Shown here in pieces: positions 54,711-63,073 of a stretch of DNA of 64,000 bases. The notes under the pieces were generated by a model. It saw only the letters and a list, made by a program, of their open reading frames with translations. It was not told where the DNA came from and made no database searches. Every line of letters begins with the position of its first letter. Within the stretch, counting starts at the first letter, position 1. The position numbers and the translations under genes are program-made. Origin of the DNA: JAGTVG01 sp963699805 (GTDB lineage Bacteria > Bacteroidota > Bacteroidia > Cytophagales > Cyclobacteriaceae); assembly GCA_963699805.1 (NCBI GenBank), contig CAVOVH010000002.1:372001-436000 (forward strand), in the 5' to 3' direction.

Positions 54711-54953
54711 ATGTTCTTTGCGTATATTTTAAAAAGTGAAAAGACTGGATCACATTATTATGGTCATTGTGAGGATCTGGAGGAGAGGTTGAAAAATCAC
54801 AATGCCGGAAAAGTAAGATCCACGAAATCTAAACGACCTTTGAAGATTCATTATTATGAGGAATTTCAAAGCAGATCAGAGGCATATAAACGGGAATTAT
54901 TTTTCAAATCCAGAAGTGGTTATAAGTTTCTGAAGAGAGAAGGAATTATATAA
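54711..54953 (+). CDS. Small GIY-YIG nuclease
   Basis: An 80-residue single-domain nuclease of the GIY-YIG family. The signature reads FFAYILKSEKTGSHYYGH, a Y-x-Y ... YYGH variant of GIY...YIG. The catalytic Arg is in LEERLKNHN and the metal Glu in AYKRELFFKSRSG. It has no DNA-binding extension. It lies between the tRNA-Ser half and the intact tRNA-Ser, ending 4 bp before the latter, as a homing-like or repair-like endonuclease would. Start ATG at 54711; no strong ribosome-binding site precedes it. It is probably cotranscribed with the tRNA. Confidence 0.85.
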   Translation: MFFAYILKSEKTGSHYYGHCEDLEERLKNHNAGKVRSTKSKRPLKIHYYEEFQSRSEAYKRELFFKSRSGYKFLKREGII

Positions 54954-54957
54954 AAAT

Positions 54958-55042
54958 AGAGGGCTGGCGGAGTGGTCGATCGCGGCGGTCTTGAAAACCG
55001 TTGTACCGCAAGGTACCGGGGGTTCGAATCCCTCACCCTCTG
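54958..55042 (+). tRNA. tRNA-Ser(UGA)
   Basis: An 85-nt class II tRNA. Acceptor AGAGGGC pairs with ACCCTCT except at position 7-66 (C-A). The anticodon loop CTTGAAA gives TGA at 54992-54994 on stem GCGGT/ACCGT. A long variable arm (GTACC-GCAA-GGTAC) is typical of serine tRNA. T arm GGGGGTTCGAATCCCTC. Discriminator G at 55042. CCA is not encoded. An intrinsic terminator follows at 55068. No promoter of its own is visible. Confidence 0.93.
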
Positions 55043-55067
55043 CAACTTAGGCAGTAAATGCTACCAT

Positions 55068-55100
55068 ACCTCTTAAATTTAATTATTTAAGGGGTTTTTT
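55068..55100 (+). terminator. Intrinsic terminator after tRNA-Ser
   Basis: ACCTCTTAAAT (55068-55078) pairs with ATTTAAGGGGT (55085-55095) over 11 bp with one G-T pair, loop 6 nt, then T6. It ends the tRNA transcript. Confidence 0.85.
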
Positions 55101-55199
55101 GTTTATATGCCTACCAGATTTTACTATCGAATGCAAATGAAACCACACCAAAATGGTAACCATTCACGAATTATACTGGTAACCGATTTAAGTATGACA

Positions 55200-55207
55200 T
55201 ATATTTG
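55200..55207 (+). promoter_or_regulatory. -7 element before the integrase
   Basis: TATATTTG fits TAnnTTTG, 72 bp before the integrase ATG. Nearby GGTAAC motifs at 55156, 55177 and 55265 might be recombinase arm sites. Confidence 0.4.
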
Positions 55208-55278
55208 AATATGAGTTAAATATAAGGTAAATTAGTGTAATTTACTATTATTTGTGTTTACTACTGGTAACTAATATC

Positions 55279-56526
55279 ATGGAAGGAAATATCAAGATAT
55301 TATTCATGTGTGTTGCATCTAAGAAGAATGCAAAAGGTGATGCGCCTATTTATGTTAGAATTACGGCAAAAGGGAAGCAGGTACACTTATCAACTGGAGA
55401 ATATGTCGATCCAAAGAAATGGGATGTAAAAACCGGAAGGGTGAAGGGTCGTGGTAGAACAGCAATGATTGTAAATGGTCGGCTGGATAATCTTTATAAC
55501 AAAATAATCAATGTAAGAAACGATCTGGAGCAGAAGGAGGAGGAAGTAACAGTTGAGGCAATCAAGCTGATATTAACAGGGAAAGCCGAAAGGAAAAAGA
55601 AACTGCTCGAAGTCTTTGAGATCCATAATATCAAGATGAGGACCCTAATCGGGAAAGACTACAGCCAAAGTACGCATGAAATGTATAACCGATCGAAAGA
55701 TGAACTGGCTGATTTTATTAAGAAACAATACGGAAAAGAAGATTACCTGTTAAGTCAGCTAACTGAAAAGTTCGTGGCTGATTATGATTTTTATCTGCGA
55801 ACTGAGAAAAGTAATGATACAAATACAGTTTATAAAAAAATTCAGAGGTTAAATAAGATAATAAACATCGCGGAAAAATATAGGTGGATACAAAAAAACC
55901 CAATTAAAGGGTATGAGATCACTAGGAAGAAAAAAGAAATTATTTATTTAACTGAGGAAGAACTTGAAGCCTTGGAAACAAAAGAAATTTCAATTGAACG
56001 GCTTGATGTTGTCCGGGATGTTTTCGTATTCTGTTGCTATACCGGATTGGCATACCAGGAGGTAAGGAATCTTTCACCCAATAATATAACGAAAGAAGTG
56101 GATGGGGATAATTGGATTTCTGTATACCGGCAAAAAACGGATAAAAATGTAAAGATACCTATCCTGCCAAAAGCTCATGAATTAATTGAAAAATATAAAG
56201 AACATCCCTTATCTTTAAATATCGGGAGAATTTTCCCTGTTCTGTCAAATCAAAAGATGAATGCTTATCTAAAAGAGATTCAGACTATATGTGGTATTTC
56301 AAAAGAATTAACAACGCACGTAGCCCGGAAAACTTTTGCTACAACTGTAACTCTTCTTAATGACGTTCCAATGGAAACTGTTTCTGAGCTTCTCGGACAC
56401 AGTAACTTACGGATAACCCAGGAAGCCTATGGAAAAATTGTAGATAAGAAGGTGAGTAGGGATATGAAAAAATTATCTGATATATTGAGTCAGAAAATAA
56501 AAAATAAACAAAATGGAATCAGCTAG
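55279..56526 (+). CDS. Tyrosine recombinase (site-specific integrase)
   Basis: A 415-residue integrase, read from ATG 55279 rather than the upstream TTG because the core starts MEGNIKILFM. Residues about 1-95 are an arm-binding domain with VRITAKGKQVHLSTGEYVDPKKW. About 110-205 is the SAM-like core-binding domain. The catalytic domain has TGLAYQEVRNLSPNN (the usual first Arg is Ala, as in many Bacteroidota recombinases), THVARKTFAT (HxxR) and LGHSNLRITQEAYGKIV with nucleophile Tyr. It lies 236 bp after the tRNA-Ser and points away from it, the usual position for an island inserted at a tRNA 3' end. The other attachment site is not in the window. Confidence 0.93.
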   Translation: MEGNIKILFMCVASKKNAKGDAPIYVRITAKGKQVHLSTGEYVDPKKWDVKTGRVKGRGRTAMIVNGRLDNLYNKIINVRNDLEQKEEEVTVEAIKLILTGKAERKKKLLEVFEIHNIKMRTLIGKDYSQSTHEMYNRSKDELADFIKKQYGKEDYLLSQLTEKFVADYDFYLRTEKSNDTNTVYKKIQRLNKIINIAEKYRWIQKNPIKGYEITRKKKEIIYLTEEELEALETKEISIERLDVVRDVFVFCCYTGLAYQEVRNLSPNNITKEVDGDNWISVYRQKTDKNVKIPILPKAHELIEKYKEHPLSLNIGRIFPVLSNQKMNAYLKEIQTICGISKELTTHVARKTFATTVTLLNDVPMETVSELLGHSNLRITQEAYGKIVDKKVSRDMKKLSDILSQKIKNKQNGIS

Positions 56527-56554
56527 AGCAGATGACGGAGGCACATTGCAAATT

Positions 56555-56596
56555 CCGGACAAATTGACCACCTCATTCCAGTGTAAAGTGACCACC
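56555..56596. repeat. Left-end IS21 transposase-binding repeats
   Basis: Two copies, CCGGACAAATTGACCACC (56555-56572) and CCAGTGTAAAGTGACCACC (56578-56596), 24 bp apart and in inverted orientation to the right-end repeats. Confidence 0.8.
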
Positions 56597-56648
56597 CCCT
56601 GATTTCACTAAAGAAAGAACAATTTCTTATTGCCAGTTTGTAACAAAT

Positions 56649-57395
56649 TTATTCAATTTCCTGATTTATCAATTTTCTTTTTCTTCTCATTGATTCTCCT
56701 GCCAGTTCAAGACGGTGAGACTGGTGTATCAACCGGTCCAGAATAGCATCAGCGATTGTCTTTTCCCCAATGATCTCATACCATCCCTGGACCGGTATCT
56801 GGGAGGTTATTATCATGGATCCTTTATTATGCCTGTCTTCAATGATTTCCAATAAAGTTATTCTGTTCTGATTATCCAAGGATTGAAGGCCAAAATCATC
56901 CAAAATAACCAGGTGCTGTTTTTCTATTTTGCCCAGTTCTTTTAAGTATGAGCCGTCAGCCTTAGCCATTTTGAGCTTCGAAAACAGTTTGGTGGTATTT
57001 AAATACATGACCCTGTAGCCTTCAATACAGGCCTGGTAACCCAATGCTGTGGCGATATAGCTTTTACCGGCACCTGTGCTTCCTGTTATTAAAACAGTTT
57101 CACTCTTTTCAATAAATCCACATCCGGCAAGTCTTAATAATTTGTTCTTATCGATTTTTCTTGTCTCTTCATAGATGACGTTTTCAATGGATGCCTTATA
57201 ATGGAACCGGGCATTTTTTATTGCTCTTTCAATTTTCCGGGTTTTGCGGTCATCCCATTCGGCATCAACGATCATGGAAACAAAATCATCCAACGTATAG
57301 TCATCTGTTTTTCCTGTCTCGATAGCAGTTTTAAAAGTTCCATACATGCCATAGAGCTTCATCTGCTTCATTTTAGTAAGTGTAATTTCATTCAT
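56649..57395 (-). CDS. istB: IS21 helper ATPase IstB
   Basis: A 248-residue DnaC-like AAA+ ATPase that assembles the transposase-target complex. Walker A is ITGSTGAGKSYIA (about 105-117), Walker B LVILDDFGLQSL, and an arginine finger region lies in ILDRLIHQSHRLELAGESMR near the end. Intact and full length. Start ATG at 57395, 12 bp after the istA frame ends, as expected for IS21. It shows the IS could move if IstA were restored. Confidence 0.93.
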   Translation of the reverse strand: MNEITLTKMKQMKLYGMYGTFKTAIETGKTDDYTLDDFVSMIVDAEWDDRKTRKIERAIKNARFHYKASIENVIYEETRKIDKNKLLRLAGCGFIEKSETVLITGSTGAGKSYIATALGYQACIEGYRVMYLNTTKLFSKLKMAKADGSYLKELGKIEKQHLVILDDFGLQSLDNQNRITLLEIIEDRHNKGSMIITSQIPVQGWYEIIGEKTIADAILDRLIHQSHRLELAGESMRRKRKLINQEIE

Positions 57396-57407
57396 TTTTC
57401 TACTATT

Positions 57408-58956
57408 TTATTTATAATAATTTTTCCCTCTGATATTATAATGTTCCGGGAGTTCAGGATTTTTTTCAGCATCATTTTTTAACTTATCCAGACCATTTTC
57501 CAGGATCTTCTGGATGATTTTGTAATTATATATGTTGTATTCCAGTGCCCGTTTACAGGCATTGATCAACCTTTCCTCACCTACCTTCTTGGCAAACGAC
57601 AACACGCCCATACAGCTTTTGTATGCCTGTTCGGGATGCTGCTTCACCTCCAGCAAGCCTGGTAATAAATTCCCTGACACTCTCATCAATCGATGCACCC
57701 CAGTTTATGAAGCGTTGTGGTGTCCATTCTGTAATAAACCGATGGGTTGAGGCCATATGCTCCTTTACCGTGGTGTAGTTGTATTTTTTGTAATCTCTTT
57801 GATGAAGGGCAATACGGTTGTATTTGTAATACACCTCTACTTTGCTTCTGGTATACATTATTTTAACCTTTTTGCGGATGTACTGGAAAGGAACGCTGTA
57901 ATAATGCTTATCCTTGCTTAAAAGTACATGGCAGTTCTGCATTACCGTACCAAAGGCCATCTGTCTGATCTCATAGCGTTCAACCGGAAGCGGATCCAAT
58001 TCCCCCTGTTCTATTTCTTTAAACAATTGTAAACGTGAGGTTGGCCGGCCGGTAAGTTTTTTATTGTTATGCACCTCCAGTTCCTTCCAGATCGCCTCAT
58101 TCAATTCTTGCAGTTTATGAAAGGTTCTGTTCCTGAGTGCCGGGTAAATTCGTTGATACATGATCTTTACAGCCCCTTCAGCCAATGATTTATCCCTGGG
58201 CTTATATGCCCTTGCAGGGAGGATCGTTGTTCCGTAGTGTTCTGCAAAATCAAGGAAGGTCTCGTTCAATGTCGGTTCATACCGGTTACTTTTAGCTACA
58301 GCAGATTTAAGATTATCAGGCACTATAGCTGCCGGTACCCCCTTGAAGTAGTGTAGTGCATTTTCGACCGATACGATAAAATCTTCTTTCTTCTGACTTA
58401 ACGAAGCCTCTGCATAGGTATATTGGCTTGCACCAAGGATGGCTACAAAAAACTGGACCTCGGTGACCTCCCCGGTGTTTATATCCGTCATCTGCAGTGT
58501 TTTGCCGGCATAGTCAACAAACATCTTGTCGCCAGCTTTGTGGTTCATATGCATCACCGGATTTACCTTACTGGTCCAGCGAAGATAATGTTCACAGAAC
58601 TGGCTGCTCTTTAGGCCATTAGGGTGCTTATTATAATACTCCTCCCACATTAATTTCCGTGTGACGCCCGTTTTTTTTAGCTCACGCTCCATGTACGGGA
58701 AAAAATCATAAACAGCCTGCAGCTTAGGGGAAGGATTCTGTGTTTTATTGCTACTGAACAGTTCTTCCAGCTCAGCATCGCTCTTCTCATTGATATCTTC
58801 AATTGTCAAATTAAGCAACTGATAAAGAGCGATGTACTTTTTGACCGTGTTCCTTGAGAGCGATAAATACTTGCTTATGAAAACCTTACTTTTACCCTGA
58901 TGATGTAATGTGATTACTTTTCTAACTTTTCTCATGTCGATTATTCTATTGGCCAT
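57408..58956 (-). pseudogene. istA: IS21 transposase IstA, frameshifted
   Basis: The main frame (57577-58956, 459 residues) holds an N-terminal helix-turn-helix (SLSRNTVKKYIALYQ) and the DDE core: FVDYAG, PDNLKSAV and DKSLAEGAVKIM. The normal C-terminal part (LEVKQHPEQAYKSCMGVLSF onward) lies in another frame ending at 57408. Deleting one T at 57655-57656, in CTTGCTGG, restores a continuous sequence FITRLLEVKQ. A one-base insertion thus removes about the last 80 residues. IS21 does not normally use frameshifting within istA, so the element is probably inactive, unless this is a sequence error. Confidence 0.88.
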
Positions 58957-59027
58957 CTTTCACGCTTTAGGTTTAACAAAAGCGTGAAATTAAAGCTTCG
59001 ACAACATGAAAAAGTTCTTTAATTATG

Positions 59028-59140
59028 GGTGATCAGTTTGCTCCGGAACAGGGTGGTCACTTTGGTCCGGAATGAGGTGGTCAGTTTGAACCGGAAAGCA
59101 TGGTCATTTTACTCCGGTTTTGGGTGGTCACTTTGACCGG
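59028..59140. repeat. Right-end 24-bp periodic IS21 repeats
   Basis: Five copies of GGTGGTCAnTTTGnnCCGG start at 59028, 59052, 59076, about 59099 and 59123, with steps of 24, 24, 23-24 and 24 bp. Only two copies occur at the left end. They are presumed IstA-binding sites. Confidence 0.8.
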
Positions 59141-59148
59141 TTTTTCCA

Positions 59149-59269
59149 CAAATGATGCAAAATGGGGCAAGTCAATGCCATTTTTGAAGATGAGGGTAGT
59201 TTCTAATCCACCGTCGGTCATAAATGTAGATCCTGCGAGCTGTGGAAGAGCTGTTCTATATTTTACCAT
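59149..59269 (-). pseudogene. Truncated homocysteine S-methyltransferase (N-terminal 40 codons)
   Basis: From ATG at 59269 the minus strand reads MVKYRTALPQLAG, then MTDGGLETTLIF and LPHFASF, matching the N-terminus of homocysteine/selenocysteine S-methyltransferases (MmuM/YhcE type). After FASF the frame enters the IS21 end (EKPVKVTTQ from the inverted repeat) and stops. The rest is absent: on the other side of the IS lies the integrase, not the missing part. So insertion was followed by a deletion or recombination next to the IS. Confidence 0.85.
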
Positions 59270-59281
59270 AGTTATTTATTA

Positions 59282-59712
59282 AAGTTATATCTACGTATTA
59301 GCCACAACGACCCGGCGCCATGCGACAGGACATATTTAACCAATATGTTGGTAAGTTATCAAAAATTCCAGAAAAAAGACAAAAAGGTTGAGATGGTGGG
59401 TTGAAGATATGTCTTAAGGCGCTTTTGGCCTTCTATTTTTTAAATAGTACGACGTGAAGTATCAAACCTATCAATATCACGGATCCCTGAAATTGGTTTT
59501 CAGTCGACGGCCGTGATAAATGTATATACTTAATTCATTGCGATAAAGGTAAAAAAATTTTTATAGTGGTACGATATGATACGAAAGTATAAAATGATAA
59601 TGCGAAAAAAATAGCATTGAACGACCGTAGTAAACGCCAGTTTCAATGGCGTTTATTTTTTGTAATGTGTTGTCTTCCCATTATCTCTTCATGAATCGTA
59701 ATGAATCCGAAT
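59282..59712. other. Intergenic region with a terminator-like hairpin
   Basis: A 431-bp gap. TAAACGCCA (59631-59639) pairs with TGGCGTTTA (59647-59655), loop 7 nt, followed by T6, a plus-strand terminator although no plus-strand gene ends here. Otherwise AT-rich with no gene seen. It may be the debris of a rearrangement. Confidence 0.5.
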
Positions 59713-60594
59713 TTACCCTGTTTCCACCACGTCATTAACACTTACCTTCCCGGCACTTCCAACAACAGCATATACTCCGGCACACGGATACTTTCCTCCC
59801 CCCATGATATCAAGTCGGTTGTGATCGACAAGTGTCCGGAGGACATAATTATCCCTGGGTATTCCATCCTGGGAAAGGGTCGTCATCACGCATCTGGGGT
59901 CCGGCATTGTTATCATTAGTGAAACATTATTCCCTATATTAAGTGTTTTTCCAACCCATGAATTCTCTATAAATCCACGGCCAGTAGTTTTCACAATCAC
60001 ATTCATTCGAAACCTTCTCTCATCAAAATTCGTTTCTGGACGAAGTTCATGCATGTGTTCAAGTGTCGATGTCGTCATCAACGAAACAGGAAAGACGTCC
60101 ATGAACGAACCGGAAGGTAACGGAGATTCAACACCCATGGCATTGAACAAAGCCGATCCAAGTTTTTGTTCTGTTGAAATGTTGCGATTTCCCGCAGGAT
60201 CCAGATTTTCCAAATCCGGATGGAATTGGTCAATGGTAAAGTCTTCAGGTGCTTTTCGTGCAAGTTTAACTTCTCTGCCAAAAAATTCCGATAAGAGTTG
60301 ATTACAACGGTCTGAATCACTATCGATCGATTTTCCATTTGCCAGAGTGATTTGCACAGGGGGTAATTCTTGACCCAGTTTTGGTGTTTTTTTATAAGAT
60401 GCTCTGCACATTAGCATTTGAGGAAACATTTTCACACTTTTTGCACTCACAACCTTCCCTGTCTCAACATCTATGAGGGCATATGCCCGATCACCTACAA
60501 CACCTCGGCTATCAAATTCTACAGTATCAAGTTTTTCACCTTGAAAGGATTTCACAGGAAATCGCCAAAGAGATTCTATTTTTCCTACAATCAT
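59713..60594 (-). CDS. MOSC-domain protein
   Basis: A 293-residue cytoplasmic protein with an N-terminal beta-barrel (LWRFPVKSFQGEKLD) and a C-terminal MOSC domain with FRMNVIVKTTG and the conserved Cys in MPDPRCVMTTL. MOSC domains bind molybdenum cofactor and occur in Moco sulfurases and mARC-like reductases. The ligand cysteine is kept. It may serve molybdoenzymes such as those encoded at 31142-35997, but it lies in the accessory segment, not with them. Start ATG at 60594. Confidence 0.85.
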   Translation of the reverse strand: MIVGKIESLWRFPVKSFQGEKLDTVEFDSRGVVGDRAYALIDVETGKVVSAKSVKMFPQMLMCRASYKKTPKLGQELPPVQITLANGKSIDSDSDRCNQLLSEFFGREVKLARKAPEDFTIDQFHPDLENLDPAGNRNISTEQKLGSALFNAMGVESPLPSGSFMDVFPVSLMTTSTLEHMHELRPETNFDERRFRMNVIVKTTGRGFIENSWVGKTLNIGNNVSLMITMPDPRCVMTTLSQDGIPRDNYVLRTLVDHNRLDIMGGGKYPCAGVYAVVGSAGKVSVNDVVETG

Positions 60595-60747
60595 GGTTTT
60601 ATGGCTTAGATTATTCGCAGTAATTTACTATTTGTTAGCCTGAAAGGCAATGGGGAGCAAGGATTCGTGACGGTTGGTATAGTAGGTATGGGGTATAGGT
60701 AAGTGTTGTGCGAAGTGGCTATTCACATTTAGCATTTTTATTCAATT

Positions 60748-61455
60748 TCAATCCTCACGGACCTCAGTCATAGTTTTCTTTTCTAACTCATATGCATAAT
60801 AAGCTAAAAATCCTGCACTAATGTCAATTGCACTGTGCAATATCATCGACAACCATATATTCCTCGTAAAATAATAAATGGCTGTAAATAGTAATCCAAG
60901 AATAAATGAACTTAGAATATTTTGTTTACCACTACCGATATGCGTTAGGGCAAAAAGGATATTTGTCAAGATGAACGCTATGGCCGTGTTTGTATTTTCA
61001 AGTAAATAGGAAAACATAAATAGCCGAAAGATGATTTCTTCGCATATCCCAGCACTTAATGAGAGTAAGTTAAACCAGATAAACTCTCGTTTTGATTTCG
61101 GAAGATAATGATAGTTGTCCTTCATTTTTTCGATTACGGATTCTGCTTTCTCTATTGTTGATACCTTGGATGTAACAATCTGCAGTCCAATAAAAATCAG
61201 GATCAAAGTAGCCAGGATAATGCCAATAGTATTAAAGGTTGGATAGAAATTAAGTGGTATTGATTTGTCAATAAACGTATTGCCTATAACAAGCAAGGTC
61301 AGCATCCAAAAAATGAAGATGGTTTGTTTATAGTCAACCAACCTATAATTTTCATCATTTTTTATTTGGTGATTTGTTTTCTTATATGTGAATAAGAAAT
61401 ATGCTGGATAGATCAGTACAATTATCAATACTAATACATGGGTTGAAATCATCAT
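60748..61455 (-). CDS. CPBP-family intramembrane metalloprotease
   Basis: A 235-residue membrane protein with about six to eight helices, of the CPBP/Rce1-like (type II CAAX prenyl endopeptidase) family. Catalytic motifs are in order: GICEEIIFRLFMF (EExxxR), FALTHIG (FxxxH) and LSMILHSAID (HxxxB). All are kept, so it is likely an active intramembrane protease. In bacteria such genes often accompany bacteriocin self-immunity or stress. It stands alone on the minus strand between the MOSC and AraC-type genes. Confidence 0.85.
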   Translation of the reverse strand: MMISTHVLVLIIVLIYPAYFLFTYKKTNHQIKNDENYRLVDYKQTIFIFWMLTLLVIGNTFIDKSIPLNFYPTFNTIGIILATLILIFIGLQIVTSKVSTIEKAESVIEKMKDNYHYLPKSKREFIWFNLLSLSAGICEEIIFRLFMFSYLLENTNTAIAFILTNILFALTHIGSGKQNILSSFILGLLFTAIYYFTRNIWLSMILHSAIDISAGFLAYYAYELEKKTMTEVRED

Positions 61456-61806
61456 TCACTATGATTTTTAGCTGACCGCTAACTTGTTTATATGATCTCT
61501 AATATAGCATATATACCCTATGAATTTGTGGGATAATGGTAATTTTATATAGTATAATGCTAACAACAATTGGGAGATCCTCGACACCATAGTGTGCTTG
61601 AGATGGAATGAAGGTCGATATGGTCTCTCATCAACTTAAAGTGGACTGTTTATGGTCTAAGGTTAAAAGATAGTTTATTTCCTTTCAGCTTTGGTTGAAC
61701 GGTAGATTTCTAAACCTTAAAATCAATCCATTTTCTCTGGGCTCGATACACCTGAACGATTATTTATTTAATTTTATAAAATTGTTTTTGGATTTAATTG
61801 TATAAC
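61456..61806. other. Intergenic region before the AraC-type regulator
   Basis: A 351-bp divergent gap, AT-rich, with no gene or convincing promoter box seen. The TTG at 61798 in frame with the regulator is not used as start here because ATG follows at 61807. Confidence 0.4.
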
Positions 61807-62913
61807 ATGATATTCATTGCCGGAGGTACATTGGCATTTTTTCTGGAGTTCTTGCTGCTCGCCAAGAAGAACAAGACACTGTCCGATAAGATCCTCAGCT
61901 TCTGGATGTTTATACTCGGGATTCATCTTTTCTTATTCTATCTTCATTTCAGCGGACTTGAATTCAAATATCCGCATTCACTGGGTATCATGATCCCTTT
62001 TCCTCTGATGCATGGTCCGTTATTGTTCCTTTATACGGGGTCATTAACCGGGTATATTACAAAATGGAAGGCAAAGTATTTGTTGCACTTTCTGCCGGTA
62101 TTGATTTTCTATGGCTATTATTTTGATTTTTTTGTGTCTACGGGACAGGAAAAAATTGAATTTGTAGAAGCAATGATAATACAGACCGATTCCTTTTTCC
62201 CATTTGTTTTCCCCGCCATCCTTATATCCGGATTTTCCTATATTTTTTTTACCTTTTTGTTATTCAGGAAGCATCGCAGAAATATTTTAAATAATTTTTC
62301 ATACTCCAGTGAAAAGAACAATTTACACTGGCTCCGGAATTTATCAATAGGTTTGCTGGTAATCTGGCTGGTAGTAATCCTGAGCAATATATTGCTTGAT
62401 TCCTCACAAACTGAAACGGCAATTTATATAACCGTAACAATATTTGTGGTGTTTATTGGGTTTTTCGGGCTTCGCCAGGGGAATATTTTTGTAAATTTCC
62501 CGGTGACCTATCTGGAAACCGGTCTGATATTTGAAGCTCAGAAACGTTATTCAAAGTCAGGATTGAAAGAAGATCGTGCAATCGAAATCCAGCACCTTCT
62601 TGAACAATTAATGGAAGAGGAAAAACTCTTTCTGGATGAGAACATTTCTCTGCCTCAGCTCGCCGGCAAAGTCAATATACATCCTAATTATTTATCTCAA
62701 GTCATCAACGAAAAATATCAGAAGAATTTCTATGATTTTGTTAATTCTTACCGCGTGGAAGAGTTTAAACAATTAATAGCACAGGGAAAGCACAAGAAAA
62801 AAACTTTTTCTTCTTTATCATTGGACTGCGGCTTTAACTCAAAAGCATCCTTCAATCATTCCTTTAAGAAAATTACAGGCATCACTCCATCTGAATTCGT
62901 AAAATCTTTATAA
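61807..62913 (+). CDS. Membrane-bound AraC-family transcriptional regulator
   Basis: A 368-residue protein from ATG 61807. The first about 225 residues make seven or so hydrophobic helices (for example LAFFLEFLLLAKK, FWMFILGIHLFLFYLHF). The C-terminus, about 270-368, is an AraC/XylS double helix-turn-helix: LAGKVNIHPNYLSQVINEKY, then LSLDCGFNSKASFNHSFKKITG. The 7TM-AraC arrangement, common in Bacteroidota, lets the membrane part sense a lipid or envelope signal. Targets unknown. The alpha/beta hydrolase gene follows 160 bp downstream on the same strand. Confidence 0.85.
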   Translation: MIFIAGGTLAFFLEFLLLAKKNKTLSDKILSFWMFILGIHLFLFYLHFSGLEFKYPHSLGIMIPFPLMHGPLLFLYTGSLTGYITKWKAKYLLHFLPVLIFYGYYFDFFVSTGQEKIEFVEAMIIQTDSFFPFVFPAILISGFSYIFFTFLLFRKHRRNILNNFSYSSEKNNLHWLRNLSIGLLVIWLVVILSNILLDSSQTETAIYITVTIFVVFIGFFGLRQGNIFVNFPVTYLETGLIFEAQKRYSKSGLKEDRAIEIQHLLEQLMEEEKLFLDENISLPQLAGKVNIHPNYLSQVINEKYQKNFYDFVNSYRVEEFKQLIAQGKHKKKTFSSLSLDCGFNSKASFNHSFKKITGITPSEFVKSL

Positions 62914-63039
62914 GGATTATCCCTTTCCGTTTCTTTAAAAATGATCGAAAAAATAACGATCAGGTGTATTTCCTTGTAAGGTAATACATCCTTTTTGTCC
63001 TGCCTTATAAGAATGGTCGATGTTCGAAAACAGCCAAAC

Positions 63040-63047
63040 TACATTTG
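63040..63047 (+). promoter_or_regulatory. -7 element before the hydrolase gene
   Basis: TACATTTG fits TAnnTTTG, 27 bp before the ATG at 63074. TGTTCG about 12-17 bp upstream is a weak -33 candidate. Confidence 0.45.
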
Positions 63048-63073
63048 TTGCGAACAATTATAACTTTATTATT

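Larger units (their letters stand above)
56547..59148. mobile_element. IS21-family insertion sequence
   Basis: A 2602-bp element with istA and istB in order on the minus strand. The ends align when inverted: left TGCAAATTCCGGACAAAT (from 56547) and right TGGAAAAACCGGTCAAAG (minus strand from 59148), 21 of 26 positions equal. The left flank ends ACAT and the right begins CAAA, so no clean target duplication is present. The right end falls inside a truncated methyltransferase gene. Confidence 0.9.

Noticed and set aside
57577..57700. Programmed frameshift in istA
   Set aside because: The site CTTGCTGG is not a known slippery heptamer, and IS21 elements express IstA in one frame.
59631..59661. 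Terminator of the MOSC gene
   Set aside because: The T run follows on the plus strand, whereas the MOSC gene reads on the minus strand; the hairpin is left as an unexplained plus-strand terminator form.
59282..61806. A possible integron cassette array (MOSC and CPBP genes on the minus strand, with GTTAGCC near 60634 and GCTAAC near 61476)
   Set aside because: The motifs are too short, not paired as RYYYAAC...GTTRRRY, and no integrase of the IntI type or regular attC spacing is seen.
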